Positions 1-9,296 of a DNA stretch of 64,000 nucleotides are shown piece after piece (the stretch's first letter is position 1; the number at the start of each line of letters is the position of its first letter). The position numbers and the translations under genes were made by a program. The stretch comes from Alishewanella aestuarii B11. GTDB lineage: Bacteria > Pseudomonadota > Gammaproteobacteria > Enterobacterales > Alteromonadaceae. The stretch is taken from contig NZ_ALAB01000041.1 of assembly GCF_000280055.1 (NCBI RefSeq), positions 62,001 to 126,000 of the forward strand, given 5' to 3'. The notes below the pieces were generated by a model. That model was not told the DNA's origin. It was given only the letters and a program-made list of their open reading frames with translations, and did not search any database.

Positions 1-2160
1 AGTAACCTGATTTATGGCGTTATTCTGGTACTGCTGGCGTTAACGCTGTTTCTGGAGTTCCGGGTGGCGTTCTGGGTGATGGTGGGTATCCCGATCTGTT
101 TTCTCGGTGCCCTGGCGTTGCTGCCGCTGTCGTTTTTTAATGTCTCGATCAATATGATCAGCCTATTCGGCTTTATCCTGGTACTTGGGATAGTGGTCGA
201 TGACGCCATTATTATCGGCGAAAGCGCCTATAGTGAAATTGAAAAACGCGGTAAATCAACGGATGCGGTCATTGCTGGTGCTAAAAAAGTGGCAATGCCG
301 GCGACTTTCGGCGTGTTAACCACCATTGCCGCCTTTGTGCCGATGCTAATGGTTGGGGGGGCGCAATCCGCGATTTGGGGCTCGATTGCCTGGGTAGTAG
401 TGCTCTGTCTGGCGTTTTCTATTGTTGAATCCAAATTGATCCTGCCGGCGCATATCGCCAATATGAATACCAAACCATGGGATCCAAACCGTCGTGGTGT
501 TTATGCCTTAGGACGATTCGGCAGTAATACTCTTAAGCGGGTGCGCGGCGCTGTTTCGCGGGTACTGTTTAGCTTTATTGAAAACCGTTACCGGCCCTTT
601 ATCGAGAGATGTATTGAGTTTCGCTATGTTACCATGGCGGTATTTTTTGCCATGTTGATTGTGATGTTTGGCGTGATGTCAGCAGGTTTTGTGCGTTGGG
701 TGTTCTTCCCGAATGTGCCAAGCGACTTTATGCAGGCCAGTGTGCAGATGGAAGAAGGCGCCTCGAATGAGTCGACGGTGTTGGCGATCCAGGAAATCGA
801 AGCCGCGTTGATGCGGGTTGATCAACAGCTACTGGCTTCAGGTGAGGACATGGTCGTGAAGCACCGGCTGGTGTTTTTAAACAGCGATACGGCCGGTCAG
901 CTGGTGATTGAACTGGATAAAAGCGAAGGCCGCGAAATTGACGCCTTCGAGATCGCCCGCTTATGGCGCGAGCAAATTCCGGAGATCCCGGGTTTAAAAA
1001 CCTTCCGTATCAATAATTCAACCATGGGTAGCGGTGCAGATATCGCGCTGCAATTACGTGGCCGTGATCTGCTGCAGTTGCAAGCCGCAACAGAAGAGTT
1101 AAAGGCGGCGCTGGCGGGTTATGAGGGCGTATTTGATATTGAAGATAACCTGCGTGGGGGCAATGATGAAATTGTGCTGGCGTTAAAACCGGAAGCCGAT
1201 CTGTTAGGTTTGACTCTGGCTGATTTGGCGCGGCAGGTCAGAAATGGCTTTTATGGTGCCGAAGCACAGCGCGTGCAACGCGGCGGTGAAGAAGTAAAAG
1301 TAATGGTGCGCTACCCGCGGGAGGAGCGCCGTTCGTTGGGTGATTTGGAGAATATGCGGATCCGTACTGCCAATGGTGGTGAGGTGCCGTTCTCACAGGT
1401 GGCCAGCTATACCTTGCAACCAAGCTTTAGCGCCATTAACCGGGTCAATGGTGAGCGGGCAGTGACCATTACCGCTGCGGCAGATAAGAGTCTGGTGGAG
1501 CCTGGCAAGGTGGTGTCTGAAGTGCGTCGCGGCATCCTAAAAGAACTGGAGCAAAAATATCCCGGCGTCAGTGGCCAGTTGGATGGTGCCAGCCAGGATG
1601 AAATGGATGCCCAGCGCGATCTAATGAAGGCTGCTGTGTTTGCGATGTTCTGTATCTATGCGTTAATGGCGGTGCCATTAAAATCCTATACTCAGCCGCT
1701 GATTATAATGAGCGTGATTCCTTTTGGCCTGATTGGTGCGGTGATTGGCCATATGGTGCTGGGCTTGTCAATGAGCATTATGTCGGTGTTTGGCTTAGTG
1801 GCTCTGGCCGGGGTGGTGGTAAACGACAGTCTGATTATGGTGGACTTTGTTAACCGCGCCCGGGCACAGGGTGTGGCGATTAAGCAAGCCGTAGTCGATG
1901 CAGGAACGCAGCGCTTTAGGGCCATTTTACTGACTTCATTAACTACCTTTGTAGGTCTGGCACCGATAGTACTGGAGCGCAGTTTACAAGCGCAAATCGT
2001 GATCCCGATGGCAGTGTCGCTGGCATTCGGTATCCTGTTTGCAACCGTAATTACCCTGGTCTTGATCCCGGCACTTTATGTTATGCTGGAAGATGTAAAA
2101 AGACTGCTCCGTGGTAAGAAAGCCATAGCGGCGACCTCCGAGCAGGGCTTCTCTAAATAA
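1..2160 (+). CDS. RND-family efflux permease, 3' part (start outside window)
   Basis: Inner-membrane subunit of a proton-driven resistance-nodulation-division efflux pump, the AcrB/HAE1-like class that works with a periplasmic adaptor and an outer-membrane channel. The reading frame is open from base 1, so the N-terminal roughly 300 residues of a typical 1,030-residue protein are missing. The visible part begins in a transmembrane helix, carries the RND motif around VVDDAIIIGE (about residues 67-76 of the fragment), then the large second periplasmic loop, and ends with a mirrored set of helices that includes GVVVNDSLIMVDF. The repeated hydrophobic halves are diagnostic of RND permeases. Substrate cannot be told from this sequence. 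The adaptor gene is probably upstream, outside the window. A lactate permease follows after 29 bases. Confidence 0.93.
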   Translation, partial: SNLIYGVILVLLALTLFLEFRVAFWVMVGIPICFLGALALLPLSFFNVSINMISLFGFILVLGIVVDDAIIIGESAYSEIEKRGKSTDAVIAGAKKVAMPATFGVLTTIAAFVPMLMVGGAQSAIWGSIAWVVVLCLAFSIVESKLILPAHIANMNTKPWDPNRRGVYALGRFGSNTLKRVRGAVSRVLFSFIENRYRPFIERCIEFRYVTMAVFFAMLIVMFGVMSAGFVRWVFFPNVPSDFMQASVQMEEGASNESTVLAIQEIEAALMRVDQQLLASGEDMVVKHRLVFLNSDTAGQLVIELDKSEGREIDAFEIARLWREQIPEIPGLKTFRINNSTMGSGADIALQLRGRDLLQLQAATEELKAALAGYEGVFDIEDNLRGGNDEIVLALKPEADLLGLTLADLARQVRNGFYGAEAQRVQRGGEEVKVMVRYPREERRSLGDLENMRIRTANGGEVPFSQVASYTLQPSFSAINRVNGERAVTITAAADKSLVEPGKVVSEVRRGILKELEQKYPGVSGQLDGASQDEMDAQRDLMKAAVFAMFCIYALMAVPLKSYTQPLIIMSVIPFGLIGAVIGHMVLGLSMSIMSVFGLVALAGVVVNDSLIMVDFVNRARAQGVAIKQAVVDAGTQRFRAILLTSLTTFVGLAPIVLERSLQAQIVIPMAVSLAFGILFATVITLVLIPALYVMLEDVKRLLRGKKAIAATSEQGFSK

Positions 2161-2189
2161 CATCTGCAACTGGCATAAGCGGAGGTTGA

Positions 2190-3791
2190 GTGACCTTGCT
2201 GCAACTGCTGACAGCGGCGATGCCGCTGTTCAGCGTTTTTATCCTCCTGGTATTATTGCGCCTGCCGGCCCGGCAGGCGATGCCATTGAGTTTACTGTTA
2301 TCCGCGTTATTAGCCCTGTTGGTATGGCAGGTACCGCTATTACACTTAACGGCTGCCACCCTGGAAGGCCTGGTGATCGCTGCGACTATTCTGTGGATTA
2401 TCTTCGGCGCTTTGGTGCTGTTAAAGGTCTTGCTGTTATCCGGCGCCATGGAGGTAATTAAACAAGGCTTTGCCCGGCTTTCTACCGACAAAAGAGTCCA
2501 GCTGTTGATTATCGGTTGGCTCTTTGTTGGCTTTCTGGAGGGCGCGGCCGGTTTTGGTACCCCGGCGGCGATCGTGGCGCCTTTGTTGGTGGCGCTGGGC
2601 TTTACTCCGCTCTCGGCTGTAGTGCTGGCACTGGTCGCGGATTCGGCGGCAGTGTCCTTTGGTGCCGTTGGGACGCCGGTGCTGGTCGGGTTGGCACAGG
2701 GTGTACCTGGGATCAGCGCGGCAGAGCTGCAACAAACGGCACTGCTGGCAATCAGTATCGATATCTTTGTCGCCAGTTTTTTACCTCTGCTGATGGTGCT
2801 GCTATACAGCCGTTATTTTAGTACTCAGGCTAACTGGCGTTATGGCCTGGCTGCCACGCCCTTTGCGTTATTCGCTGGCTTTGCCTTTACCTTACCAGCC
2901 TGGCTGGTGACCTGGTTGCTTGGTCCGGAGTTTCCCTCTGTCCTGGGTGCGTTATTGGGGCTGGCGCTAACCGCGACGGCTGCAAGTCGGGGCTGGTTAG
3001 TGCCAAAACCTGTGACAGCCGACAACAGTCTGCCTGCTGCAGAAAACACGCCTGAGAATACAGCGCACAGCAGCCAGATACCGCTTTGGCAAGCCTGGTT
3101 GCCCTATGCGCTGGTGGCCACATTATTGGTGTTAACCCGGGTGCCGGAGCTGCCCTTTCGAGCGATGCTGCAGGGGCTAAATTGGCAATGGCAGCAGATC
3201 TTAGGCTCTGAACTCAGTGTTACGGTGGCGCCGCTGTATTTACCGGGTACGGTATTCCTGCTCACAGCCTTACTGGCACTGTGGCTGTTTAAGGCTAAGT
3301 TCAGTATGCTGCAGCAGGCGTTAACCCAGAGTAGTAAGATGCTGTTACCGTCCTGTATTGCGCTCGGTGCGGCGGTGCCGATGGTGCGGATTTTCTTGCA
3401 TTCCGATGTTAACAGCGCCGGTTTACCGGCGATGCCGCTGGCGCTGGCTGAACTGGCGGCGGCACACCTGGCAGATTATTGGCTGGGTTTTGCAGCCATT
3501 GTTGGCGCCTTAGGCTCCTTTATTGCCGGCTCCGCTACCTTCTCTAACCTGATGTTTGGCAGCTTTCAGCAGCAGATGGCGCTGCAGGCGGAACTGCCGC
3601 AGTCTCTGGTACTGGCGCTACAAATGCTCGGTGCCAACGCCGGCAATATGATTTGTGTGGTCAATGTGGTGGCAGCGGCCAGCGTAGTGAATTTACATGG
3701 CCGCGAGGGGGAGATTATCCGTTATACGCTGTGGCCGATGCTGTTTTATTGCAGCGGGGCGGCACTGGTGGCTTACTGGTTTTTCAGCTAA
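2190..3791 (+). CDS. L-lactate permease family transporter
   Basis: Integral membrane protein of the LctP/LldP lactate permease family, which imports lactate (and in some members glycolate) with protons. It is 533 residues, close to the family norm of about 550, and almost entirely hydrophobic helices. The family-typical [18 protein letters not shown] segment is at about residues 111-128. The GTG start at 2190 is chosen because GGAGG lies at 2181-2185. A hydrophilic loop rich in Asn, Glu and Ser (about residues 275-300) separates the two halves. It lies 29 bases after the RND gene and 22 bases before the next gene, so it may be co-transcribed with them. No lactate dehydrogenase gene is adjacent in the window, so the exact substrate is open. 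Confidence 0.88.
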   Translation: MTLLQLLTAAMPLFSVFILLVLLRLPARQAMPLSLLLSALLALLVWQVPLLHLTAATLEGLVIAATILWIIFGALVLLKVLLLSGAMEVIKQGFARLSTDKRVQLLIIGWLFVGFLEGAAGFGTPAAIVAPLLVALGFTPLSAVVLALVADSAAVSFGAVGTPVLVGLAQGVPGISAAELQQTALLAISIDIFVASFLPLLMVLLYSRYFSTQANWRYGLAATPFALFAGFAFTLPAWLVTWLLGPEFPSVLGALLGLALTATAASRGWLVPKPVTADNSLPAAENTPENTAHSSQIPLWQAWLPYALVATLLVLTRVPELPFRAMLQGLNWQWQQILGSELSVTVAPLYLPGTVFLLTALLALWLFKAKFSMLQQALTQSSKMLLPSCIALGAAVPMVRIFLHSDVNSAGLPAMPLALAELAAAHLADYWLGFAAIVGALGSFIAGSATFSNLMFGSFQQQMALQAELPQSLVLALQMLGANAGNMICVVNVVAAASVVNLHGREGEIIRYTLWPMLFYCSGAALVAYWFFS

Positions 3792-3813
3792 GCTGTCATA
3801 AAGAGGGGCGTTT

Positions 3814-4074
3814 ATGAAAATTATCTTTCGTGCCAACGATATATTGGAAGCCCATATTATCGCCGGGATGCTAAATAGCCAGGGGATTGACACCTACGTC
3901 GGTGGTCATTATTTGCAGGGTGCGGTAGGGGATTTGGCCGCGCTGGGTTTTGCTAATGTGTTTGTCGCCGACGAGCAGGCGGAGCAGGCTGAACAATTAT
4001 TGCAGGATTATCAGCAAGCGGAACTGGTTGATTTTCCGCTTACTGATGAAGATGGCCTGGCACCGGCCGGCTAG
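3814..4074 (+). CDS. DUF2007 family small protein
   Basis: An 86-residue cytoplasmic protein of the DUF2007 ('putative prokaryotic signal transducing protein') type. The pattern of an N-terminal strand (MKIIFRAND), a helix with EAHIIAGMLNSQGID, a glycine-rich turn and a final VFVADEQAEQA segment matches this family, whose members are often found as short stand-alone proteins. No catalytic residues are evident and the function is unknown. It starts 22 bases after the lactate permease with GAGGGG upstream, suggesting the same transcript. The stop codon sits in a palindrome of GCCGGC arms that lacks a U-tract. Confidence 0.78.
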   Translation: MKIIFRANDILEAHIIAGMLNSQGIDTYVGGHYLQGAVGDLAALGFANVFVADEQAEQAEQLLQDYQQAELVDFPLTDEDGLAPAG

Positions 4075-4099
4075 CCGGCACAAATAGCACCACAGCGCT

Positions 4100-5482
4100 T
4101 TAACACTCGATAATATTTACCGCCAGACCACCGCGTGAGGTTTCTTTGTACTTGGTCTGCATATCCTTACCGGTATCCCACATGGTTTTGATCACCTTAT
4201 CCAGCGATACCTTGTGATCGCCACTGCCACGTAGCGCCAGTCGCGAAGCGTTAATGGCTTTAATTGACCCCATGGCATTGCGTTCAATACAGGGCACCTG
4301 CACTAAACCGCCAACCGGATCACAGGTTAAGCCCAGATTATGCTCCATGCCGATCTCAGCCGCGTTCTCAACATGCTGCGGGCTGCCACCTAGAATTTCG
4401 GTTAGTGCCGCTGCGGCCATTGAGCAGGCTACGCCAACTTCACCCTGACAGCCCACTTCGGCGCCGGATATCGAGGCATTTTTCTTATACAAAATACCAA
4501 TGGCGGCCGCGGTTAACAGATAGCGACTGGCGATTTCCGGGCTGACCGGCTGAATAAATTTGTCGTAGTACATTAACACCGCCGGAATAATACCGGCAGC
4601 ACCGTTAGTCGGTGCAGTAACGACCCGACCACCGGCGGCGTTTTCCTCGTTTACCGCCAGCGCAAACAGATTGACCCAGTCCATTACCTGCAGTGGATCG
4701 GCACTTTTCTCTGCCATCAGCTTTTTATGTAAGGCGGGGGCGCGGCGTTTCACTTTTAAGCCACCGGGTAAAATACCCTCGGTGCGAATACCGCGTTCAA
4801 TACAGGCGCGCATGGTCAGCCAGATATTATTCAGCTCACTTTCAATTTGCGCACTGCTACGCAGTACGCGTTCGTTTTCATGCATCAAGCCCGAAATCGA
4901 CAGGCCATGCTCTTTACACAGTGCTAATAACTCTGCGCCTGACTCAAATGGGTAGGGTGGTGGGTTAGCCGCGACGAACTGACTGGCTGCTTCTTTTTCT
5001 TTGGCAAAATCTTCGGCTTTCACGATAAAACCGCCACCAATGGAAAAGTAGACTTCGCTTAGCAGCACATTTTTCTCGCTGTCATAAGCAATCAGCTCCA
5101 TGCCATTGGAGTGCTCTTTCAGCGTTTTACGGCGGTGGAACACAATGGCGCCGTCGCGTGGGAAATTCACCGCGTGTTGCTGTGCCAGTTGTAACTTTTG
5201 GCTGTCATGCACCTGGCGCAGAATACCTTCTACTGCATCCGGGTCGACGCTTTCCGGCAAGTAGCCAGACAACCCCAGGATCACCGCCTTGCCAGTGCCA
5301 TGGCCAATACCGGTTTGGCCCAGCGAGCCGAATAATTCCACTTTTACGCTATCACAACGGCTTAACAGTTGCTGTTGTTGCAGCTGCTCAGTAAATTTCT
5401 TTGCTGCACGCATTGGGCCCACCGTATGGGAGCTGGAGGGGCCAATGCCGATGCTAAACATATCAAATGCACTAATGATCAT
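4100..5482 (-). CDS. sdaA: L-serine ammonia-lyase, iron-sulfur dependent (single chain)
   Basis: Deaminates L-serine to pyruvate and ammonia using a [4Fe-4S] cluster. The 460-residue length equals that of single-chain SdaA/SdaB. The N-terminus shows the family signature [16 protein letters not shown]. The C-terminal alpha domain has the cluster cysteines in GCQGEVG and in [13 protein letters not shown]. The start is set by alignment of [12 protein letters not shown] with the usual MISLFD start. Upstream on the same strand are the Nudix gene and pabB, reproducing the pabB-nudL-sdaA order known from E. coli, although a gap of about 175 bases precedes sdaA so it may have its own promoter. SdaA and SdaB cannot be separated with certainty; synteny favours sdaA. 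Confidence 0.95.
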   Translation of the reverse strand: MIISAFDMFSIGIGPSSSHTVGPMRAAKKFTEQLQQQQLLSRCDSVKVELFGSLGQTGIGHGTGKAVILGLSGYLPESVDPDAVEGILRQVHDSQKLQLAQQHAVNFPRDGAIVFHRRKTLKEHSNGMELIAYDSEKNVLLSEVYFSIGGGFIVKAEDFAKEKEAASQFVAANPPPYPFESGAELLALCKEHGLSISGLMHENERVLRSSAQIESELNNIWLTMRACIERGIRTEGILPGGLKVKRRAPALHKKLMAEKSADPLQVMDWVNLFALAVNEENAAGGRVVTAPTNGAAGIIPAVLMYYDKFIQPVSPEIASRYLLTAAAIGILYKKNASISGAEVGCQGEVGVACSMAAAALTEILGGSPQHVENAAEIGMEHNLGLTCDPVGGLVQVPCIERNAMGSIKAINASRLALRGSGDHKVSLDKVIKTMWDTGKDMQTKYKETSRGGLAVNIIEC

Positions 5483-5658
5483 AAATACGACTTATTATAG
5501 TTAGAGTAGGGAGCCTGATAGTCGGTATTCTAACTGATAGATGCCATGGCTGTCAGGGCGCCAGAGGTCTGTTCAGTATCTGCAACAGCTCTATTCAGTG
5601 TCTTTTTTCGCGCGAGAGTGCAGTTTTCTTTACAAAATTCGCATATTGCAGGCTGCGC

Positions 5659-6222
5659 TCAGCGGATCTGGGTTAATAATTGCTGAATAATGCCGGCTGT
5701 GGCGCCCCAAATCAGCTTGTCCTGATAAGGTATTACGGTCAGGTGTTGCTGTTTACCGCGCCACCAGACTGGCCATCCCTGCTGACTGGCAGGGTTCAGA
5801 AAAAAGCTAAGCGGCACTTCAAAGACTTCACTCACTTCCTGTTGATTCAAACGATAGGCCTGACCTGGCGTTACCAGGGCAACCACCGGACTGATATGAA
5901 AGCCGGTTAATGTTTGCAGTGGCTGTAACTCACCCAGTACCCGGATAGTTGTTGCTGGCAAGCCTATCTCTTCTTCGGCTTCGCGGCAGGCCGCCTGAAT
6001 AGCCGTCTCACCTGTTTCCAGCATGCCACCGGGGAAGCTGATTTGCCCCGGATGATGGGCCAGTGTCAGAGCGCGGCGTGTCAACAGCAGGTGTAGCTCG
6101 TCTGCGTAGTGCAGCAGCGGTACCAACACAGCGCTGCGCCTTAGCTCTGCAACTAGCGGCTGTGGCGTGGTTGCAGGCAATGGTCTGAGTAGGTAGCGGT
6201 TCAAAAATTGTTCGGCTTGCAC
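5659..6222 (-). CDS. nudL: Nudix hydrolase, CoA pyrophosphatase type (NudL/YeaB-like)
   Basis: Predicted Mg-dependent hydrolase that cleaves a diphosphate linkage, probably in CoA or its derivatives. The 187-residue protein contains a complete Nudix box, GG-MLETGE followed by REAEEEIGL, at about residues 64-87. Residues just before it (LAHHPGQISFPGG) fit the additional pattern seen in the CoA-specific subgroup. The gene starts 15 bases after pabB ends, so the two are likely one transcript, and sdaA follows, as in E. coli pabB-nudL-sdaA. The substrate is assigned from subgroup and synteny rather than from any unique residue. Confidence 0.88.
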   Translation of the reverse strand: MQAEQFLNRYLLRPLPATTPQPLVAELRRSAVLVPLLHYADELHLLLTRRALTLAHHPGQISFPGGMLETGETAIQAACREAEEEIGLPATTIRVLGELQPLQTLTGFHISPVVALVTPGQAYRLNQQEVSEVFEVPLSFFLNPASQQGWPVWWRGKQQHLTVIPYQDKLIWGATAGIIQQLLTQIR

Positions 6223-6237
6223 CTGCTGTTTATTCCT

Positions 6238-7617
6238 TTAAGCTCGCGGTATCGCAGTTAATACCGGCAGAATTTTTGCCACCTTATCCAGCGTTTCCTG
6301 ATATTCGCTGTCAGCTTTCGAATCCGCCACCAGACCACCACCGGCCCAGCAATGGATCTGCCCCTGTTCGCAAACCAGAGTGCGGATAGCGATATTGGTA
6401 TCCATGCGGCCGGTACTGCTGATATAGCCGATAGCGCCGCAATAGACGCTGCGCCGGTGGGGTTCCAGCTGTTCAATTAATTGCATGGCACTGATTTTCG
6501 GAGCGCCGGTAATAGAGCCGCCGGGAAAAGCTGCCCGCAGCAAATCACAGGCGGTATTCGGTGTTGCCAGGGTACCGGTAACGGTACTGACCAGATGATG
6601 CACGGCCGGAAAGCTTTCAATGGCAAACAAGGCCGGTACCTCAACCGAACCCGGCTGACATACTTTACCCAGATCGTTGCGCAGCAAATCGACAATCATC
6701 ACATTTTCGGCGCGATCTTTCGTCGAGGTTTGCAGATTTTCGGCTTCAATCTGGTCGGTTTGGGCACAGAACCCACGCGGCCGGGTACCTTTTATTGGTT
6801 TGGTTTCAATCTGACCATCCTGCAGCAGCAGAAAACGTTCCGGCGAGATACTGAGCACCGCAGCGGCTGGCAAGCGGATAAAGGCAGAAAAGGGCGCTGC
6901 ATTTTTTTGCCGTAGCTCTAGATACGCCTGCCATTCGTCGCCCTGATAGGCAGCGCTAAAGCGCTGTGCCAGATTGATTTGATAGCAGTTACCGCTGCTT
7001 AACTCTTGCTGTACCCGGGCGAATTTATGCTGATACTCAGCCTGAGTCATATTGGCTTGCCAGTCACTTTGCAAACTAAAGGGGCTGCTTAGCGGCGGTT
7101 GCGTGCGTAATCTTTGCTGCAACTTATGCCAGTGTTGTTCTGCATCCTGCCGGTAGTCGGTGTACCAGAGCTGCTTCTGTTGTTGATCATAAATCAGCGC
7201 CCATTGATACAGACCCAGCGCCATATCCGGAAGCTGTAAATCAGCCTGCGCCTGCTCCGGCAATCGTTCCAGATAGCGGCCCAAATCATAACCAAAATAA
7301 CCAAGGGCGCCACCGACAAAGGGCAGATCACTGTGACAGGGCGTCGCAAAGTAACGCTTTAGCGCACAGTCTAATACCTTGAACGGATCGGTTGTGTAAT
7401 GATGGCTGCCGTGCTCGTCGGTCAGAATGGTGTTACCGTGCTGGCTATGCAGGGTTGCCACCGGCTGTGCCACCATAATCTGGTAACGGCTGTTCGGGTG
7501 ACTGGCATCCGCGGAATCGAGCAACATTGACCAGGGCTCGCTGGCAAAATGAGCAAAGATCTCCAGCAGAGAAAATTCGGGTTCAGATTTGGCGTCGTAT
7601 ATCAGATACTGCTGCAT
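6238..7617 (-). CDS. pabB: aminodeoxychorismate synthase component I
   Basis: Large subunit of aminodeoxychorismate synthase, which converts chorismate plus ammonia (from the PabA glutaminase) to 4-amino-4-deoxychorismate in folate synthesis. It is 459 residues, the usual length. PIKGTRPRG carries the lysine characteristic of PabB; anthranilate synthase TrpE has Ala here, which rules out the close paralogue. GGSITGAPKISAMQLIEQ and the C-terminal AGGGLVADSKADSEYQETL segment are the chorismate-binding core. pabA is not in the window. The first 20 residues (IYDAKSEPEFSLLEIFA) belong to the N-terminal domain. The downstream Nudix gene is 15 bases away. Confidence 0.95.
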   Translation of the reverse strand: MQQYLIYDAKSEPEFSLLEIFAHFASEPWSMLLDSADASHPNSRYQIMVAQPVATLHSQHGNTILTDEHGSHHYTTDPFKVLDCALKRYFATPCHSDLPFVGGALGYFGYDLGRYLERLPEQAQADLQLPDMALGLYQWALIYDQQQKQLWYTDYRQDAEQHWHKLQQRLRTQPPLSSPFSLQSDWQANMTQAEYQHKFARVQQELSSGNCYQINLAQRFSAAYQGDEWQAYLELRQKNAAPFSAFIRLPAAAVLSISPERFLLLQDGQIETKPIKGTRPRGFCAQTDQIEAENLQTSTKDRAENVMIVDLLRNDLGKVCQPGSVEVPALFAIESFPAVHHLVSTVTGTLATPNTACDLLRAAFPGGSITGAPKISAMQLIEQLEPHRRSVYCGAIGYISSTGRMDTNIAIRTLVCEQGQIHCWAGGGLVADSKADSEYQETLDKVAKILPVLTAIPRA

Positions 7618-7715
7618 GATTTGGACTAGCCGCTGTTGGGGATGCGCGCTATCATACCAGCACCCACACTAATAGTTAAATGTCTCGCCGCTTGGGCGAC
7701 AGAGGAAGGGCAAGC

Positions 7716-9245
7716 ATGACGGTTATTCGCCAACAAGATTTTATTGAAAGCATCGAAGATGCGCTGCAGTACATCTCCTATTATCACCCGCTGGATTTTA
7801 TTCAGGCACTGGAAGTGGCTTATCACAAAGAGCAAAACCAGGCCGCGAAAGATGCCATTGCACAAATTCTGATTAATTCGCGGATGTCAGCCGAAGGCCA
7901 TCGTCCAATCTGTCAGGATACCGGCATTGTTACCTGCTTCGTTAAGATTGGCATGGATGTGAAATGGGATAAAACAGACCTGACGGTGCAGCAAATGGTG
8001 GATGAAGGCACCCGCCGTGCTTATATGAATCCGGATAACCCGCTGCGGGCCTCTATTGTTGCCGATCCGGCCGGTTTACGTAAAAACACCAAGGATAATA
8101 CGCCAGCGGTAGTGCATATCGATCTGGTGCCTGGTCATCATGTCGAAGTGATGATCGCCGCTAAAGGCGGTGGTTCAGAGAATAAAACCAAGATGGCAAT
8201 GCTGAATCCGTCCGATTCTATTGTCGATTGGGTGCTGGAAACCCTGCCCAAAATGGGTGCTGGCTGGTGTCCGCCAGGCATGCTTGGCATCGGTATTGGC
8301 GGTACGGCGGAAAAAGCCGCGGTGCTGGCGAAAGAATCGCTGATGGAGCCGGTGGATATTCAGGAGTTGCTGGCCAGAGGGCCGCAAAACGCGGAAGAAA
8401 AACTGCGGTTAGAGTTGTATGAAAAAGTGAACAAACTGGGCATTGGCGCCCAGGGCTTGGGTGGCTTAACCACGGTCGTAGATGTCAAAATCAAATCAGT
8501 ACCCACCCATGCGGCCTCATTGCCGGTGGTGATGATCCCGAACTGTGCCGCCACCCGCCATGTGCATTTCCATTTAGATGGTTCTGGCCCGGCCGATATT
8601 ACGCCGCCGAAACTGGAAGACTGGCCGCAGGTGACCTGGGAGCTTGGTAGCAATGTGCGCCGGGTCAATCTGGATACCGTGACGCCAGAGGATGTACAAA
8701 GCTGGCAAGCCGGTGAAACTGTGCTGTTAAGCGGTAAGATGTTAACCGGCCGTGATGCGGCACACAAACGCATTGCCGATATGCTGAATAAAGGCGAAGG
8801 TTTACCACAAGGTGTGGATCTGAAAAATAAATTTATCTATTACGTTGGCCCGGTTGATGCCGTACGTGATGAAGTAGTAGGCCCGGCCGGCCCGACAACC
8901 GCGACCCGGATGGATAAGTTTACCGATATGATGTTGTCGCAAACTGGTCTGCTGGGCATGATTGGTAAATCCGAGCGCGGTGATCAAACGGTTGAGAGTA
9001 TCAAACAGCATAAAGCTGTTTATCTGATGGCCGTGGGCGGCGCCGCTTATCTGGTGTCGAAAGCCATTAAGAAAGCCCGGGTCGTGGCCTTTGCCGATCT
9101 GGGTATGGAAGCGATCTATGAGTTTGAAGTCGAAGATATGCCGGTAACTGTAGCAGTGGACAGCAACGGTAATAACGTGCATAAGCAGGGGCCGGCAATT
9201 TGGAAAGCCAATATTGCTGAGCTGGATGCCAAACTGAAAGCCTGA
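7716..9245 (+). CDS. fumarate hydratase class I (iron-sulfur)
   Basis: Interconverts fumarate and malate in the TCA cycle using a [4Fe-4S] cluster. The class I family is seen from RPICQDTGIVTCF near the N-terminus, GIGIGGTAEKAAVLAKESLM, and NCAATRHVHF, with a C-terminal beta domain containing GPAGPTTATRMD and GVGGAAYLVSKAIKKA-like sequence. I place the start at the ATG at 7716 (MTVIRQQDF) because AGGAAGGG lies at 7702-7709; a longer frame begins at 7680 but has no comparable ribosome site. The resulting protein is 509 residues, slightly shorter than E. coli FumA. An intrinsic terminator follows immediately. It is monocistronic and diverges from pabB. Confidence 0.95.
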   Translation: MTVIRQQDFIESIEDALQYISYYHPLDFIQALEVAYHKEQNQAAKDAIAQILINSRMSAEGHRPICQDTGIVTCFVKIGMDVKWDKTDLTVQQMVDEGTRRAYMNPDNPLRASIVADPAGLRKNTKDNTPAVVHIDLVPGHHVEVMIAAKGGGSENKTKMAMLNPSDSIVDWVLETLPKMGAGWCPPGMLGIGIGGTAEKAAVLAKESLMEPVDIQELLARGPQNAEEKLRLELYEKVNKLGIGAQGLGGLTTVVDVKIKSVPTHAASLPVVMIPNCAATRHVHFHLDGSGPADITPPKLEDWPQVTWELGSNVRRVNLDTVTPEDVQSWQAGETVLLSGKMLTGRDAAHKRIADMLNKGEGLPQGVDLKNKFIYYVGPVDAVRDEVVGPAGPTTATRMDKFTDMMLSQTGLLGMIGKSERGDQTVESIKQHKAVYLMAVGGAAYLVSKAIKKARVVAFADLGMEAIYEFEVEDMPVTVAVDSNGNNVHKQGPAIWKANIAELDAKLKA

Positions 9246-9255
9246 TTCTAACAAG

Positions 9256-9280
9256 GCCGCAGCGATGACTGCGGCTTTTT
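9256..9280 (+). terminator. intrinsic terminator of the fumarase gene
   Basis: A 7-bp GC-rich stem (GCCGCAG with CTGCGGC) closes a 6-base loop and is followed directly by five T, 11 bases after the fumarase stop codon. Confidence 0.9.
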
Positions 9281-9296
9281 ACTAACTGGGGGAACC

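Noticed and set aside
4062-4085. GCCGGC palindrome at the end of the DUF2007 gene
   Set aside because: It lacks a U-tract and overlaps the stop codon; it is insufficient for a terminator call.
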